NCBI GenBank assembly: GCA_002381185.1
Contig: DFOA01000068.1
Coordinates: 1-26,309, forward strand
Source of the DNA: Firmicutes bacterium UBA3553
GTDB taxonomy: Bacteria > Bacillota > Clostridia > Tissierellales > Sedimentibacteraceae
DNA: 26,309 bases
Direction of reading: 5' to 3'
Notes under the pieces: generated by a model
The model's input: the letters and a program-made list of their open reading frames with translations, nothing else
What the model was told of the DNA's origin: nothing
Databases searched by the model: none
Position numbers and translations under genes: made by a program
Shown: piece by piece, positions 1 to 7,197 of the stretch
How the letters are laid out: the number at the start of each line of letters is the position of its first letter
Position numbering within the stretch: position 1 is the first letter of the stretch

Positions 1-1011
1 ATTCCTTATTTTATTTGTAAGCTTTATTATATTATTATTAATCATCACAAAATTTTCATTATAATGATTTTTGTTTTTTTCTCTCTGTTTTAAAACAATC
101 ATTCTTTGAACAGTAACTTCGTTTTTATTATCAAATTCACCGCGAGTGAAATGAAGATGGCAATTCTTATGATTTCCATCACACAGATATCTTTCTATAT
201 TTTTGGTGTGTTCGTCCGGAAAAATTGAGACTCCGAAATAACTCTTTATATATTCTCTTTCATGCATGTCTGCTTTGTCCGCAAGCTTACGCCAATGCAA
301 AGCAATTTTATTTACATTATGCTTTCCATCTAAATTAATGCCCCCGGAATACCCAACAGCTCCAATATGAAATTGCCTCCGGATAGAACCGCCACCAGAC
401 TGCATCCTTTTTTTTCCGCCATAAGAAAATTTTTTTCTGTTTTTTACCATTCTATCAAACACACTTTCTTTACTGTCGGAATGACTGAACTTAAAATAAA
501 CTTTGAAAATTTCATTCATACGTACTATTATCTGTTCCGTATTCATTGATTCGTCAAATTCCAAATCATTTAAAATGTTCAATATACGGCCTTTTACCTT
601 TGGTTCCTGTCCTAAAGCCTTTTGAAAGTGTGCTATATAAATTTCATCAAATATATTTGCGGCATTTTTTTTATTAATAGCATTCCTTGCATAATTTTGG
701 CGTAATTTTTCCAATGCAGGCCGTTCATTCTTTTCTTTATTAAATGTACAGTTCTCCAAGCCAAGCCATAGCAAATTTTCATAGTAAACATAATTTTCGT
801 TTTCATCTTCACTCAAATATTTGAATGCACTTTCAAGAAGCTGAAAATCATAATACTTGTTGACAGAACCTATAATATGGTTCCAATATAGATCTGCCTT
901 CCCATCTTCATCATAAGCCTCTATCTCAGGCTGAAACGAATAATCAGATGAGGCATTCCATATAATATTTAATGCCCTTTTCTTTTCATTGTTTTCATTC
1001 TCAATTTTCAA
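1..1011 (-). CDS. Unrecognised protein, 3' end beyond the window
   Basis: I translated the minus strand and found 337 codons open from 1011 down to base 1 with no stop, so this is the N-terminal part of a longer protein. The likely start is TTG at 1011, with AGGGAAG about 9 bases upstream; there is no in-frame ATG until well inside. The protein is hydrophilic, with no signal peptide or membrane helix. Near its visible C-terminal end is a Cys/His cluster, LCDGNHKNCHLHFTRGEF, that could bind a metal. A Gly-rich patch (QSGGGSIRRQF) precedes the motif IALHWRKLADKADMHEREYI. I do not recognise the family. A consensus promoter lies about 135 bases upstream. An upstream in-frame stretch (1122-1036) ends in TGA only 21 bases before the TTG, so the gene may instead start at 1122 and carry a nonsense codon. 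Confidence 0.75.
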   Translation of the reverse strand, partial: MKIENENNEKKRALNIIWNASSDYSFQPEIEAYDEDGKADLYWNHIIGSVNKYYDFQLLESAFKYLSEDENENYVYYENLLWLGLENCTFNKEKNERPALEKLRQNYARNAINKKNAANIFDEIYIAHFQKALGQEPKVKGRILNILNDLEFDESMNTEQIIVRMNEIFKVYFKFSHSDSKESVFDRMVKNRKKFSYGGKKRMQSGGGSIRRQFHIGAVGYSGGINLDGKHNVNKIALHWRKLADKADMHEREYIKSYFGVSIFPDEHTKNIERYLCDGNHKNCHLHFTRGEFDNKNEVTVQRMIVLKQREKNKNHYNENFVMINNNIIKLTNKIRN

Positions 1012-1032
1012 TATGTCAAACTTCCCTACCTT

Positions 1033-1122
1033 TCAGAATGTCTCCTTCATCCCCGAACAGACAGCACCTTGTGCAAGTTTCTTTTCAAATTTCACTGTAT
1101 TTTTTGTTAATACCAATTTCAT
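1033..1122 (-). other. Short upstream reading frame of 29 codons
   Basis: ATG at 1122 opens a 29-codon frame ending at TGA (1035-1033). It is in the same frame as the large gene that follows and is separated from it by 21 bases. It lies directly downstream of the leftward promoter, but I see no ribosome binding site before its ATG. It is either an untranslated leader, a short leader peptide, or the true N-terminus of the downstream protein cut off by an in-frame TGA. Confidence 0.3.
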
Positions 1123-1144
1123 TCGTATGTATTTTATATAGTCA

Positions 1145-1173
1145 ATTATATTTAGTAATTAGGGACCTGTCAA
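1145..1173 (-). promoter_or_regulatory. Consensus sigma-70/SigA promoter, leftward
   Basis: On the minus strand TTGACA (1173-1168) is followed by a 17-base spacer and TATAAT (1150-1145), a perfect match to the vegetative consensus. It would start transcription near 1138 and drive the partial gene at 1-1011. It is divergent from the cadC promoter. Confidence 0.85.
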
Positions 1174-1181
1174 TATTTATA

Positions 1182-1195
1182 TGAGCAGTTGCTCA
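1182..1195. promoter_or_regulatory. Palindrome between divergent promoters, possible operator
   Basis: TGAGCA-GT-TGCTCA is a perfect 14-base inverted repeat 8 bases upstream of the leftward -35 box. Its shape (TGAGCA arms in AT-rich flanks) is like ArsR/SmtB-family operators, but the arms differ from the TTGAAT-type sites at 1270 and 1987, so the regulator is uncertain. Confidence 0.4.
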
Positions 1196-1237
1196 ATTGT
1201 TCTTATAAAAAATATGATTTATTTAATTAGATTTCCA

Positions 1238-1266
1238 TTGACATATAAATAGTAATTACATATAAT
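1238..1266 (+). promoter_or_regulatory. cadC promoter, perfect consensus
   Basis: TTGACA (1238-1243), a 17-base spacer and TATAAT (1261-1266) match the SigA consensus exactly. The predicted transcription start falls at about 1273, inside the operator-like repeat at 1270-1295, the position expected for repression by a CadC-type protein. Confidence 0.88.
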
Positions 1267-1269
1267 ATA

Positions 1270-1295
1270 GTTGAATAATGTTTCAATCATTCAAC
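1270..1295. promoter_or_regulatory. CadC-type operator at the cadC promoter
   Basis: An imperfect 12-2-12 inverted repeat, GTTGAAT at the left and ATTCAAC at the right, overlaps the predicted transcription start. ArsR/SmtB family repressors bind this kind of site and release it when metal binds. A similar repeat occurs at 1987-2010. Confidence 0.65.
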
Positions 1296-1312
1296 TATTT
1301 GGAGGTACTCTA

Positions 1313-1681
1313 ATGTGTGCTTATGAACCTGATATTGACAGATGCGACTGTACTACAATACATGAAGAGGTTGTAAATGATGTCCGACAGCATATGCCGG
1401 ATGATGATATTCTTATTGATTTAGCCGATGTATTCAAGGTATTCAGTGATTCGACACGGGTAAAAATACTTAGTGCTTTATTTCGTGCAGAGATGTGCGT
1501 TTGTGATATTTCTGTTTTATTGGGTATGACAAAGTCTTCAATATCTCATCAGCTTCGGATTCTAAAGCAGTCCAAGCTAGTGAAATCCCGTAAAGATGGA
1601 CGAATTGTCTACTATTCTCTTGATGATGATCACGTCAAATCTATTTTTGACCAAGGATTAAGTCATGTTTGTGAGAAATAG
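1313..1681 (+). CDS. cadC: CadC-type metal-sensing ArsR/SmtB repressor
   Basis: This 122-residue winged-helix repressor would switch off the cassette until Cd, Pb or Zn binds. Start choice: ATG at 1313 follows GGAGGT (1301-1306) by 6 bases; an in-frame TTG at 1271 has no ribosome site and lies in the operator. Both CadC metal sites appear intact. The thiolate site is represented by N-terminal Cys residues (DRCDC) plus the recognition-domain motif MCVCDI. The dimer-interface zinc site in the last helix shows the spacing D-x-H, then His 11 residues later, then Glu at +3 (DDH ... SHVCE). The DNA-reading helix is MTKSSISHQLRILKQ. It is followed by a hairpin and then the membrane/HMA/ATPase genes on the same strand. 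The family call is firm; the exact inducing metal is inferred. Confidence 0.9.
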   Translation: MCAYEPDIDRCDCTTIHEEVVNDVRQHMPDDDILIDLADVFKVFSDSTRVKILSALFRAEMCVCDISVLLGMTKSSISHQLRILKQSKLVKSRKDGRIVYYSLDDDHVKSIFDQGLSHVCEK

Positions 1682-1714
1682 TATCTCACAGATATTTTTT
1701 GACTGATAATTTTA

Positions 1715-1752
1715 AAAGTGCTGATATATAAACATTTTAACATCAGTACTTT
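1715..1752 (+). terminator. Hairpin after cadC, terminator or processing site
   Basis: Arms 1715-1725 and 1742-1752 pair over 11 bases with one G-U pair, around a 16-base loop, and are followed by the T-rich ATTATTCTTTT. It may partly terminate cadC transcripts or protect a processed mRNA end ahead of the next gene. Confidence 0.5.
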
Positions 1753-1782
1753 ATTATTCTTTTAAGGAAGGAGGTATATAAC

Positions 1783-1968
1783 ATGTCATCTGCCATTTTT
1801 TCAATATTAGGACTTTTAATTGGTTTTGCAGTAACAGGAACAGGTCTTTACTACTTAATAAAAGAAAAACATGATCAAAATTCGGTAAAAATTTACCGCA
1901 CTATTGCAATTATTGGAGCTGTTATTTCAATAGGAATAGCTGCTAAAATTGGATTTATCGGACTTTAA
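1783..1968 (+). CDS. Small two-helix membrane protein in cad cassette
   Basis: A 61-residue protein starting at ATG 1783 with a strong AAGGAGG ribosome site. Two hydrophobic segments (about residues 5-26 and 40-59) flank a short charged loop, KEKHDQNSVK, so it should be an integral inner-membrane hairpin. There are no Cys residues and only one His, so it is unlikely to hold metal itself. Its place between cadC and the HMA protein suggests an accessory part of the efflux unit. I do not recognise a family, and the function is unknown. Confidence 0.7.
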   Translation: MSSAIFSILGLLIGFAVTGTGLYYLIKEKHDQNSVKIYRTIAIIGAVISIGIAAKIGFIGL

Positions 1969-1986
1969 GGTATTTTACGATTTTTG

Positions 1987-2035
1987 TTGAATGATTAAAC
2001 AATTATTCAATCAAATATTGATATTTTTATATAAT
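1987..2035 (+). promoter_or_regulatory. Second operator with -10 box before the HMA protein
   Basis: TTGAATGATT and AATTATTCAA form an inverted repeat (1987-2010) with the same TTGAAT/ATTCAA arms as the site at the cadC promoter. A good -10 box, TATAAT (2030-2035), lies just downstream, with only weak -35 matches overlapping the repeat. This indicates a second CadC-controlled promoter for the HMA protein and ATPase genes. Confidence 0.6.
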
Positions 2036-2058
2036 ACAGTGAGAAGGAGATTAAAAAT

Positions 2059-2286
2059 ATGGCTATAACAAAAAAACAATATGTTTTGGAAGGACTATGC
2101 TGCGGTATCTGTGCCGCTAAAATACAAAATGATATTCAGCTTCTAAGTGGTGTTAAAAATGCAGAAGTTGATGCAACTACAACCATTCTTTCCATTGAGT
2201 TTGATTCAGACATAGATACATTAGTAGAGGATATCACACGTATCGCTGTTTCTCATGACGAGGATATTGTTGTTAAAGAAGTTTAA
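2059..2286 (+). CDS. Free-standing heavy-metal-associated (HMA) domain protein
   Basis: A 75-residue single HMA (MerP/CopZ-like ferredoxin-fold) domain. The metal loop is GLCCGICAAKI, a CCxxC variant that also occurs in both HMA domains of the ATPase encoded next (CCGNC and CCADC). ATG 2059 is preceded by GAGAAGGAG. The shared loop and adjacency suggest a cytoplasmic carrier or buffer that hands soft metal (Cd, Zn, Pb) to the pump; it probably arose by duplication of an ATPase HMA domain. A separate operator-like repeat and -10 box precede it. A copper chaperone is less likely because the usual CopZ motif is MxCxxC. Confidence 0.85.
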   Translation: MAITKKQYVLEGLCCGICAAKIQNDIQLLSGVKNAEVDATTTILSIEFDSDIDTLVEDITRIAVSHDEDIVVKEV

Positions 2287-2308
2287 TAGAAAGCGATGGT
2301 GAATTTAA

Positions 2309-4663
2309 GTGAATTCGGCTATAAAAAAAGAGTTTATACTAGAAGGTCTCTGCTGCGGTAACTGCGCTGCCAAAATCGAGCGTGATATAAGTAAGCTTAG
2401 TGGAGTATCTCATGCTACAGTCGATTTTGTATCAAAGACTCTAACAATGGAAATTACGGACGACTCAACTACAAGCAGTCTCATTGCCCAATCGGATGCT
2501 ATAGTTAAACGTCATGATTCTCAAATTACCATGAATGAAAAAGAAATTGCACAGCCTGGTCGGAAGATTCTGTATCTGCATGGTCTGTGCTGTGCAGATT
2601 GTGCACAGAAAATTGAATCACAGGTTAATCGCATAGAAGGTGTCAAAGCAGTATCACTGGATTTTGTGTCACAAAAGCTTACCATTGAAGCGGACAATCA
2701 GAAGAATCTGCCGGTCATTGTGCGTCAGGCTTCACAGATAGCGTTGGACATCGAACCTAACATTGAAATCTCTTATACAGATAAAGGAGCACCTGAAGCA
2801 GACAAATCCGCAAACTTAAAAAAGTGGATGTACCGCCTCATTCTTGTTGTGGGATCAGTACTGTTTATTATCGGTAATATATTTGAGTTTACCCCGCAGA
2901 TTGGTTTTATTGTTTTTCTTGTCAGCTATCTTCTGGTAGGAGGCGAAGTCGTTCTTCGAGCGCTGAAAAACATATCTAAAGGGCAGGTGTTTGATGAAAA
3001 TTTCCTTATGAGTGTGGCAACAATCGGAGCCTTTGCTATTGGCGAATACCCTGAAGGCGTAGCTGTTATGCTTTTCTATCAAGTTGGTGAGGCATTTCAG
3101 AGATTGGCAGTCAATCGTTCCCGAAAATCAATTTCAGCACTTATGGATATCAGACCTGATTTTGCAAACTTGAAAATTGGCAATGAGATACGCAAAGTCT
3201 CACCGGAAGAAGTAGGCATCGGTGACTTTATTATCGTAAAACCAGGAGAAAAGATTCCGTTGGATGGTCGTGTTGTAGAAGGTAGTTCTGCTCTGGATAC
3301 CTCTGCTCTAACAGGTGAATCCCTTCCTCGTGATGTAGAACCCGGCAGTGATGTACTGTCTGGCTCAATAAACAAAAACGGAGTATTAACTATCGAAGTT
3401 TCCAAGGAGTTTGGTGAATCCACGATTTCTAAAATTCTTGATCTGGTTCAAAACGCAAGCAGCAAAAAGGCTCCAACCGAAAACTTCATTACAAAGTTTG
3501 CGAGATACTATACACCCATCGTAACATTTGCGGCACTTGCTCTGGCAATTATTCCGCCTCTTGTTATTCCTGGTGCTTCTTTCAGTGACTGGATTTACCG
3601 TGCATTGGCATTCTTGGTAGTATCTTGCCCCTGTGCATTGGTTATATCTATTCCGCTCAGCTTTTTTGGCGGAATTGGCGGAGCATCCAGAAACGGAATT
3701 CTGGTCAAAGGCAGCAATTACCTTGAGGCACTAAATAACATTGATACCATTGTTTTTGATAAGACTGGAACACTGACAAAAGGTATTTTTAAAGTAACTT
3801 CTGTTGTTGGAACAAGTAGCTGGTCGGAGCAGGAACTTTTATCATATGCTGCCCACGCAGAGAGTTTCTCCAACCATCCAATAGCCTTATCCATTCAGAA
3901 AGCGTATGGACAGGAAATTGATGCACAAAGACTTACTGAACAGGAAGAGATTCCCGGCCTGGGAATCCGTGTAAAAATTGACGGTAAGCTTGTTCTGGCA
4001 GGAAACAGTAAGCTGATGGAATCTGAGCACGTGGACTGGAAGCCTGCAAACGCATTAGGCAGTGTCGTATACCTGGCTATAGATGGTAATTATGCCGGCT
4101 ACATTGTAATTTCTGATGAGATAAAACCAGACAGTAAAAATGCGATTCGTGATCTAAAAAAATTGGGTGTAAATCATACAGCAATGCTTACAGGAGACAG
4201 CAAGGCCGTAGGTGAAACCATAGCAAAAGAAATTGGATTGGACACCGTTTATACGGAGCTTCTTCCCCACCAAAAAGTTGAACAGCTTGAGAAACTGGAC
4301 AAAAACAAAAAAAGCAAGGGCAAGCTGGTCTTTGTCGGTGATGGAGTCAACGATGCTCCTGTACTGGCAAGAGCAGATATTGGAATTGCCATGGGTGCTC
4401 TGGGTTCAGATGCAGCAATTGAAGCAGCGGATGTGGTACTCATGACTGATGAGCCTTCCAAAATTGTTTCAGCTATTCGGGTAGCTCGAAAAACACGATC
4501 AATTGTCTGGCAGAATATACTCTTTGCAATGGGTGTCAAGGTCGTCGTTCTGGTTCTTGCCGCGGCAGGAATTGCAACCATGTGGGAGGCTGTATTCGGT
4601 GATGTTGGAGTTACGGTAATTGCTATATTAAATGCTATGAGGGCAATGAAAACCATTAAATAA
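2309..4663 (+). CDS. cadA: P1B-type Cd/Zn/Pb-exporting ATPase
   Basis: A 784-residue inner-membrane pump that uses ATP to expel soft divalent metals. Two N-terminal HMA domains carry CCxxC loops at residues 15-19 (CCGNC) and 94-98 (CCADC). Then follow membrane helices, the actuator motif TGES (335-338), the transmembrane metal motif CPC (440-442) typical of P1B pumps, the phosphorylated Asp 484 in DKTGTLT, the nucleotide-domain HP motif (SNHPIA) and the hinge GDGVNDAP (677-684). Start is GTG 2309, 22 bases after the HMA gene, with only a weak ribosome site, so translation may be coupled to that gene. A terminator hairpin follows 20 bases after the stop. The CPC motif and CadC neighbour favour Cd/Zn/Pb over copper. 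Full length; no broken motif seen. Confidence 0.93.
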   Translation: MNSAIKKEFILEGLCCGNCAAKIERDISKLSGVSHATVDFVSKTLTMEITDDSTTSSLIAQSDAIVKRHDSQITMNEKEIAQPGRKILYLHGLCCADCAQKIESQVNRIEGVKAVSLDFVSQKLTIEADNQKNLPVIVRQASQIALDIEPNIEISYTDKGAPEADKSANLKKWMYRLILVVGSVLFIIGNIFEFTPQIGFIVFLVSYLLVGGEVVLRALKNISKGQVFDENFLMSVATIGAFAIGEYPEGVAVMLFYQVGEAFQRLAVNRSRKSISALMDIRPDFANLKIGNEIRKVSPEEVGIGDFIIVKPGEKIPLDGRVVEGSSALDTSALTGESLPRDVEPGSDVLSGSINKNGVLTIEVSKEFGESTISKILDLVQNASSKKAPTENFITKFARYYTPIVTFAALALAIIPPLVIPGASFSDWIYRALAFLVVSCPCALVISIPLSFFGGIGGASRNGILVKGSNYLEALNNIDTIVFDKTGTLTKGIFKVTSVVGTSSWSEQELLSYAAHAESFSNHPIALSIQKAYGQEIDAQRLTEQEEIPGLGIRVKIDGKLVLAGNSKLMESEHVDWKPANALGSVVYLAIDGNYAGYIVISDEIKPDSKNAIRDLKKLGVNHTAMLTGDSKAVGETIAKEIGLDTVYTELLPHQKVEQLEKLDKNKKSKGKLVFVGDGVNDAPVLARADIGIAMGALGSDAAIEAADVVLMTDEPSKIVSAIRVARKTRSIVWQNILFAMGVKVVVLVLAAAGIATMWEAVFGDVGVTVIAILNAMRAMKTIK

Positions 4664-4888
4664 AAGACACTCCTTCATTTTTGCAGAGCCGTTGAAGTAA
4701 AATAGCGGCTCTGTATTTTACAGTAAAAAACGCTGAAATATATTGTAGAATGACACAAGCAGAAACACATCACTCTGCCCGCACTGCTGATTATTAATTC
4801 AGAGGAATATCTTCCAATGATTTTTTGGATATTATTATATCAAATAAAAAACAGGTTCGGGCGCTGTATAGGTAGAAAATTAGCATAA
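4661..4888 (+). pseudogene. Relic copy of the methyltransferase gene, middle deleted
   Basis: Bases 4661-4800 match the leader of the intact methyltransferase gene (5932-6063), including TTCATTTTTGCAGAG, TAGAATGACACAA and ACATCACTCTGCC. Directly after AGAGG, bases 4801-4888 match the 3' end of that gene (6576-6663): AGAGGAATATCTTCCAATG and AGAAAATTAG are shared. So a second copy has lost roughly 500 bases between leader and C-terminus, apparently at a short AGGA match. The remaining part no longer encodes a start or a full domain. This implies an older order cadA, methyltransferase 1, lgt, methyltransferase 2. Confidence 0.8.
4684..4720 (+). terminator. Terminator of the cad operon
   Basis: CAGAGCCG (4684-4691) and CGGCTCTG (4706-4713) form a perfect 8-base stem with a 14-base loop, followed by TATTTTA. 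It lies 20 bases after the ATPase stop codon. Confidence 0.75.
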
Positions 4889-5065
4889 AAAAATAAAATA
4901 TGAAAACAGTTCTAACACATTAGTCACTGATGTCCTTACTTTAGAGGGAAAGAATAAGGTAATCTACTTATAAAACCGATTCTATTAACTGTACTAACAA
5001 GTACAATTGGTGCTTTTGTAAGGGCGTAATAATAAATACTAAATAAATATCATTGGAGGCTTCGT
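4889..5065 (+). other. Leader before lgt, with short repeat
   Basis: There is no complete gene here. TGTACT-AACA-AGTACA (4990-5005) is a perfect 6-base inverted repeat that might be an operator. Bases around 4953-5030 also read as a short hydrophobic stretch ending in a stop (GNLLIKPILLTVLTSTIG), which could be the worn C-terminus of a membrane protein. I see no convincing promoter. Confidence 0.3.
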
Positions 5066-5866
5066 ATGAATCGTTTTGTATTTAAAAATTTATTCGGAAT
5101 AGAAGGTTTTAGTATCGCTTGGTACGGCGTAATCATTTCTAGCGGCTTACTCCTCGGCGCTCTACTTGCTATGCACAGGACAAAACAGCGAGGCTTCAAG
5201 CCTGATATAATCCTTGACTTTCTGCTTTTAGCGATACCCTTAGCCATCGCCGGTGCAAGACTATACTACGTTGCTTTCGAATGGGAAAACTATGCAGATA
5301 ACCTATTACAGGTTTTTGCCATCAATCAGGGAGGCCTTGCTATTTATGGCGGCGTTATCGGCGGAATAATCGCTGCTGAAATATTCTGTAGGATAAAAAA
5401 GTTTCCTTTCCTTACTCTAATTGATTTGGTAGTTCCAAGCCTGATTTTAGGTCAGGCTATCGGCCGTTGGGGTAACTTTGTCAATCAGGAGGCGTTCGGA
5501 AACATCATAACCAATCCGTCGTTACAGTTTTTCCCATTCTCTGTTTATATCGAGCAGCTTGGGGAATGGCATCAGGCAACCTTTTTCTATGAAAGCGCAT
5601 GGAACATTGTTCTATTATGCGTTGTACTTCTGCTGAGCCGCAGAAAGGTGAAGGACGGCACTTTACTATCTACTTATTTTGTCGGATATGGCATGGGCAG
5701 ATTTTTAATCGAAGGACTGCGCACTGATAGCTTATATATAATACCTGGAGTTCGGGTTTCACAAATGCTATCTCTTCTGTTAATTGCAATTGGAATTGTC
5801 ATGTTGATTCTCATTCATAAAGGAATATTGAAAACAACATCATATGAAGGTAAGTATCTGCTGTAA
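5066..5866 (+). CDS. lgt: Prolipoprotein diacylglyceryl transferase
   Basis: A 266-residue multi-spanning membrane enzyme that moves a diacylglyceryl group from phosphatidylglycerol to the lipobox Cys of prolipoproteins. The Lgt signature is clear: GRWGNFVNQEAFG at residues 133-145 with the essential Arg 134, and a second Arg-containing motif GRFLIEGLRTDS near residue 213. At residue 94 the E. coli His103 position is Tyr (GGLAIYGG). ATG 5066 follows TTGGAGG. It sits in a metal cassette rather than in its usual housekeeping place (often near hprK), so it is probably an extra copy that lipidates cassette-linked or stress-linked lipoproteins. Family certain; the reason for its presence here is inferred. 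Confidence 0.93.
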   Translation: MNRFVFKNLFGIEGFSIAWYGVIISSGLLLGALLAMHRTKQRGFKPDIILDFLLLAIPLAIAGARLYYVAFEWENYADNLLQVFAINQGGLAIYGGVIGGIIAAEIFCRIKKFPFLTLIDLVVPSLILGQAIGRWGNFVNQEAFGNIITNPSLQFFPFSVYIEQLGEWHQATFFYESAWNIVLLCVVLLLSRRKVKDGTLLSTYFVGYGMGRFLIEGLRTDSLYIIPGVRVSQMLSLLLIAIGIVMLILIHKGILKTTSYEGKYLL

Positions 5867-6078
5867 TAAAAATAATCTTAAAGTGCATTGTTTAAAGAGA
5901 AAACTTTCATATGATAATACTTAAAAGACGTTCTTTCATTTTTGCAGAGACACTGAATAATAAATAGCAGCTCTTTATTATTACAGTGAAAAACACTAAT
6001 AATATATGGTAGAATGACACAATCAGATATACATCACTCTGCCTGTCTACTATTATTAATTTATAGGAGGTAAATATT

Positions 6079-6663
6079 TTGCAATATCAAATTTTATCAT
6101 TTTTAACCATGCTAGTGTTTTATTCAATATATATCGGAAAAATGCTTGCACAAAGAAAAAAAGGAATTCAAACAGATTACATTGCAAAAGGTAAAGGCAA
6201 GAGTTCCTTAATGACAGTCGAAATTATCATGAAATTTGCTACGTATAGTATTGTAGTAGTTGAGATTGCCAGCATCGCTTTAAATTTGTATCTTTTAAGC
6301 CCTATAATCAGAACATTAGGCATTTTAATAGGATTTGCAGGCGTAACCATTTTTGGTATTTCGGTATATACAATGAGGGACAGTTGGCGCGCGGGCATCC
6401 CGAATAACGACAAAACAACAATGATTACAGATGGTATTTACAGTATTAGTAGAAATCCCGCATTTGTAGGTTTCTACTTAACCTACATAGGAATCTTGCT
6501 TACATTTTTTAACTGGATATTGCTTGCCTTTACGATATTTTCAATAATGATATTGCACATTCAAATTTTAAAAGAAGAGGAATATCTTCCAATGGTTTTT
6601 GGAAATGATTATATCAAATACAAAAGCCGAGTAAGACGCTATATAGGCAGAAAATTAGTATAA
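6079..6663 (+). CDS. Isoprenylcysteine methyltransferase-like membrane protein
   Basis: A 194-residue protein with several membrane helices and the C-terminal signature of the ICMT/PEMT-like methyltransferase family: RNPAFVGFYLTYIG around residue 128, then an acidic EEEYLPMVFGNDYIKYKSRV tail near the end. These regions bind S-adenosylmethionine and the substrate head group in the family. Bacteria lack prenylated CAAX proteins, so the substrate is unknown; a lipid or small lipophilic molecule is possible. The start is TTG 6079, 8 bases after AGGAGG. Its leader and 3' end are duplicated before lgt as a relic, so it was once present twice. Confidence 0.8.
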   Translation: MQYQILSFLTMLVFYSIYIGKMLAQRKKGIQTDYIAKGKGKSSLMTVEIIMKFATYSIVVVEIASIALNLYLLSPIIRTLGILIGFAGVTIFGISVYTMRDSWRAGIPNNDKTTMITDGIYSISRNPAFVGFYLTYIGILLTFFNWILLAFTIFSIMILHIQILKEEEYLPMVFGNDYIKYKSRVRRYIGRKLV

Positions 6664-7197
6664 CAAATATAAAGGCATTCTGTATTTTTCGCGATAGATT
6701 CAGTATTACTGGTCTAATATAATCTAATTTTGAAATATCATATTTAATTATATATAATAATGTACCCAGCAGAATTATCTATTTTCAATATTTCTCCTGT
6801 AAATACAAAAGCCTGACCTTTTTGGGTCAGGTTCTTGCAATAAACCATACTTGCGATAAAGTGCAAAATCTGCTCTAACCCTTCTTTCATAATCTGTTTG
6901 TCAGACCTTTCTCCTATATTTACACCGAACACATTCTTAAAGTAATCCTTAACATATAAAGTAGGACATTGTAAGGATATTTTAGCGGGGAAAGTCCCTG
7001 ATGATTGTAATCCTATGAATTGGTAATTTTCAATATCAAAAATAACTATTGATGAGATGAATCCACTGGGTATTTTTGAATAAGGAAAAGTAAAGCATCA
7101 AGCTAATTTGTGATATTCTGAAAATCGAAGTTCCTATTAATATAGATTAAATTTATAAATAACAGCAATTATTCAAAATTACTGTTATTTATTTCAG
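6664..7197. other. Gene-poor stretch with a decayed minus-strand frame
   Basis: No intact gene. On the minus strand the frame 7097-6744 is open for 117 codons without a good start at its beginning; the first ATG gives only 62 codons with no ribosome site. Its translation is protein-like (GTFPAKISLQCPTLYVKDYF, then KEGLEQILHFIASMVY), which suggests the C-terminal remnant of an unidentified regulator or enzyme. A hairpin CCTGACC/GGTCAGG (6812-6831) lies inside it. Confidence 0.4.

Noticed and set aside
1271..1312. Upstream TTG start for the CadC-type repressor
   Set aside because: It lies inside the operator and has no ribosome site; ATG 1313 has GGAGGT at good spacing.
4249..4656. 135-codon minus-strand frame inside cadA
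   Set aside because: Shadow of the ATPase coding sequence; the plus-strand product has all family motifs.
6812..6831. CCTGACC/GGTCAGG hairpin as a terminator
   Set aside because: The following bases are not a clear T-run on either strand, and it sits inside a protein-like frame; no gene ends just before it.
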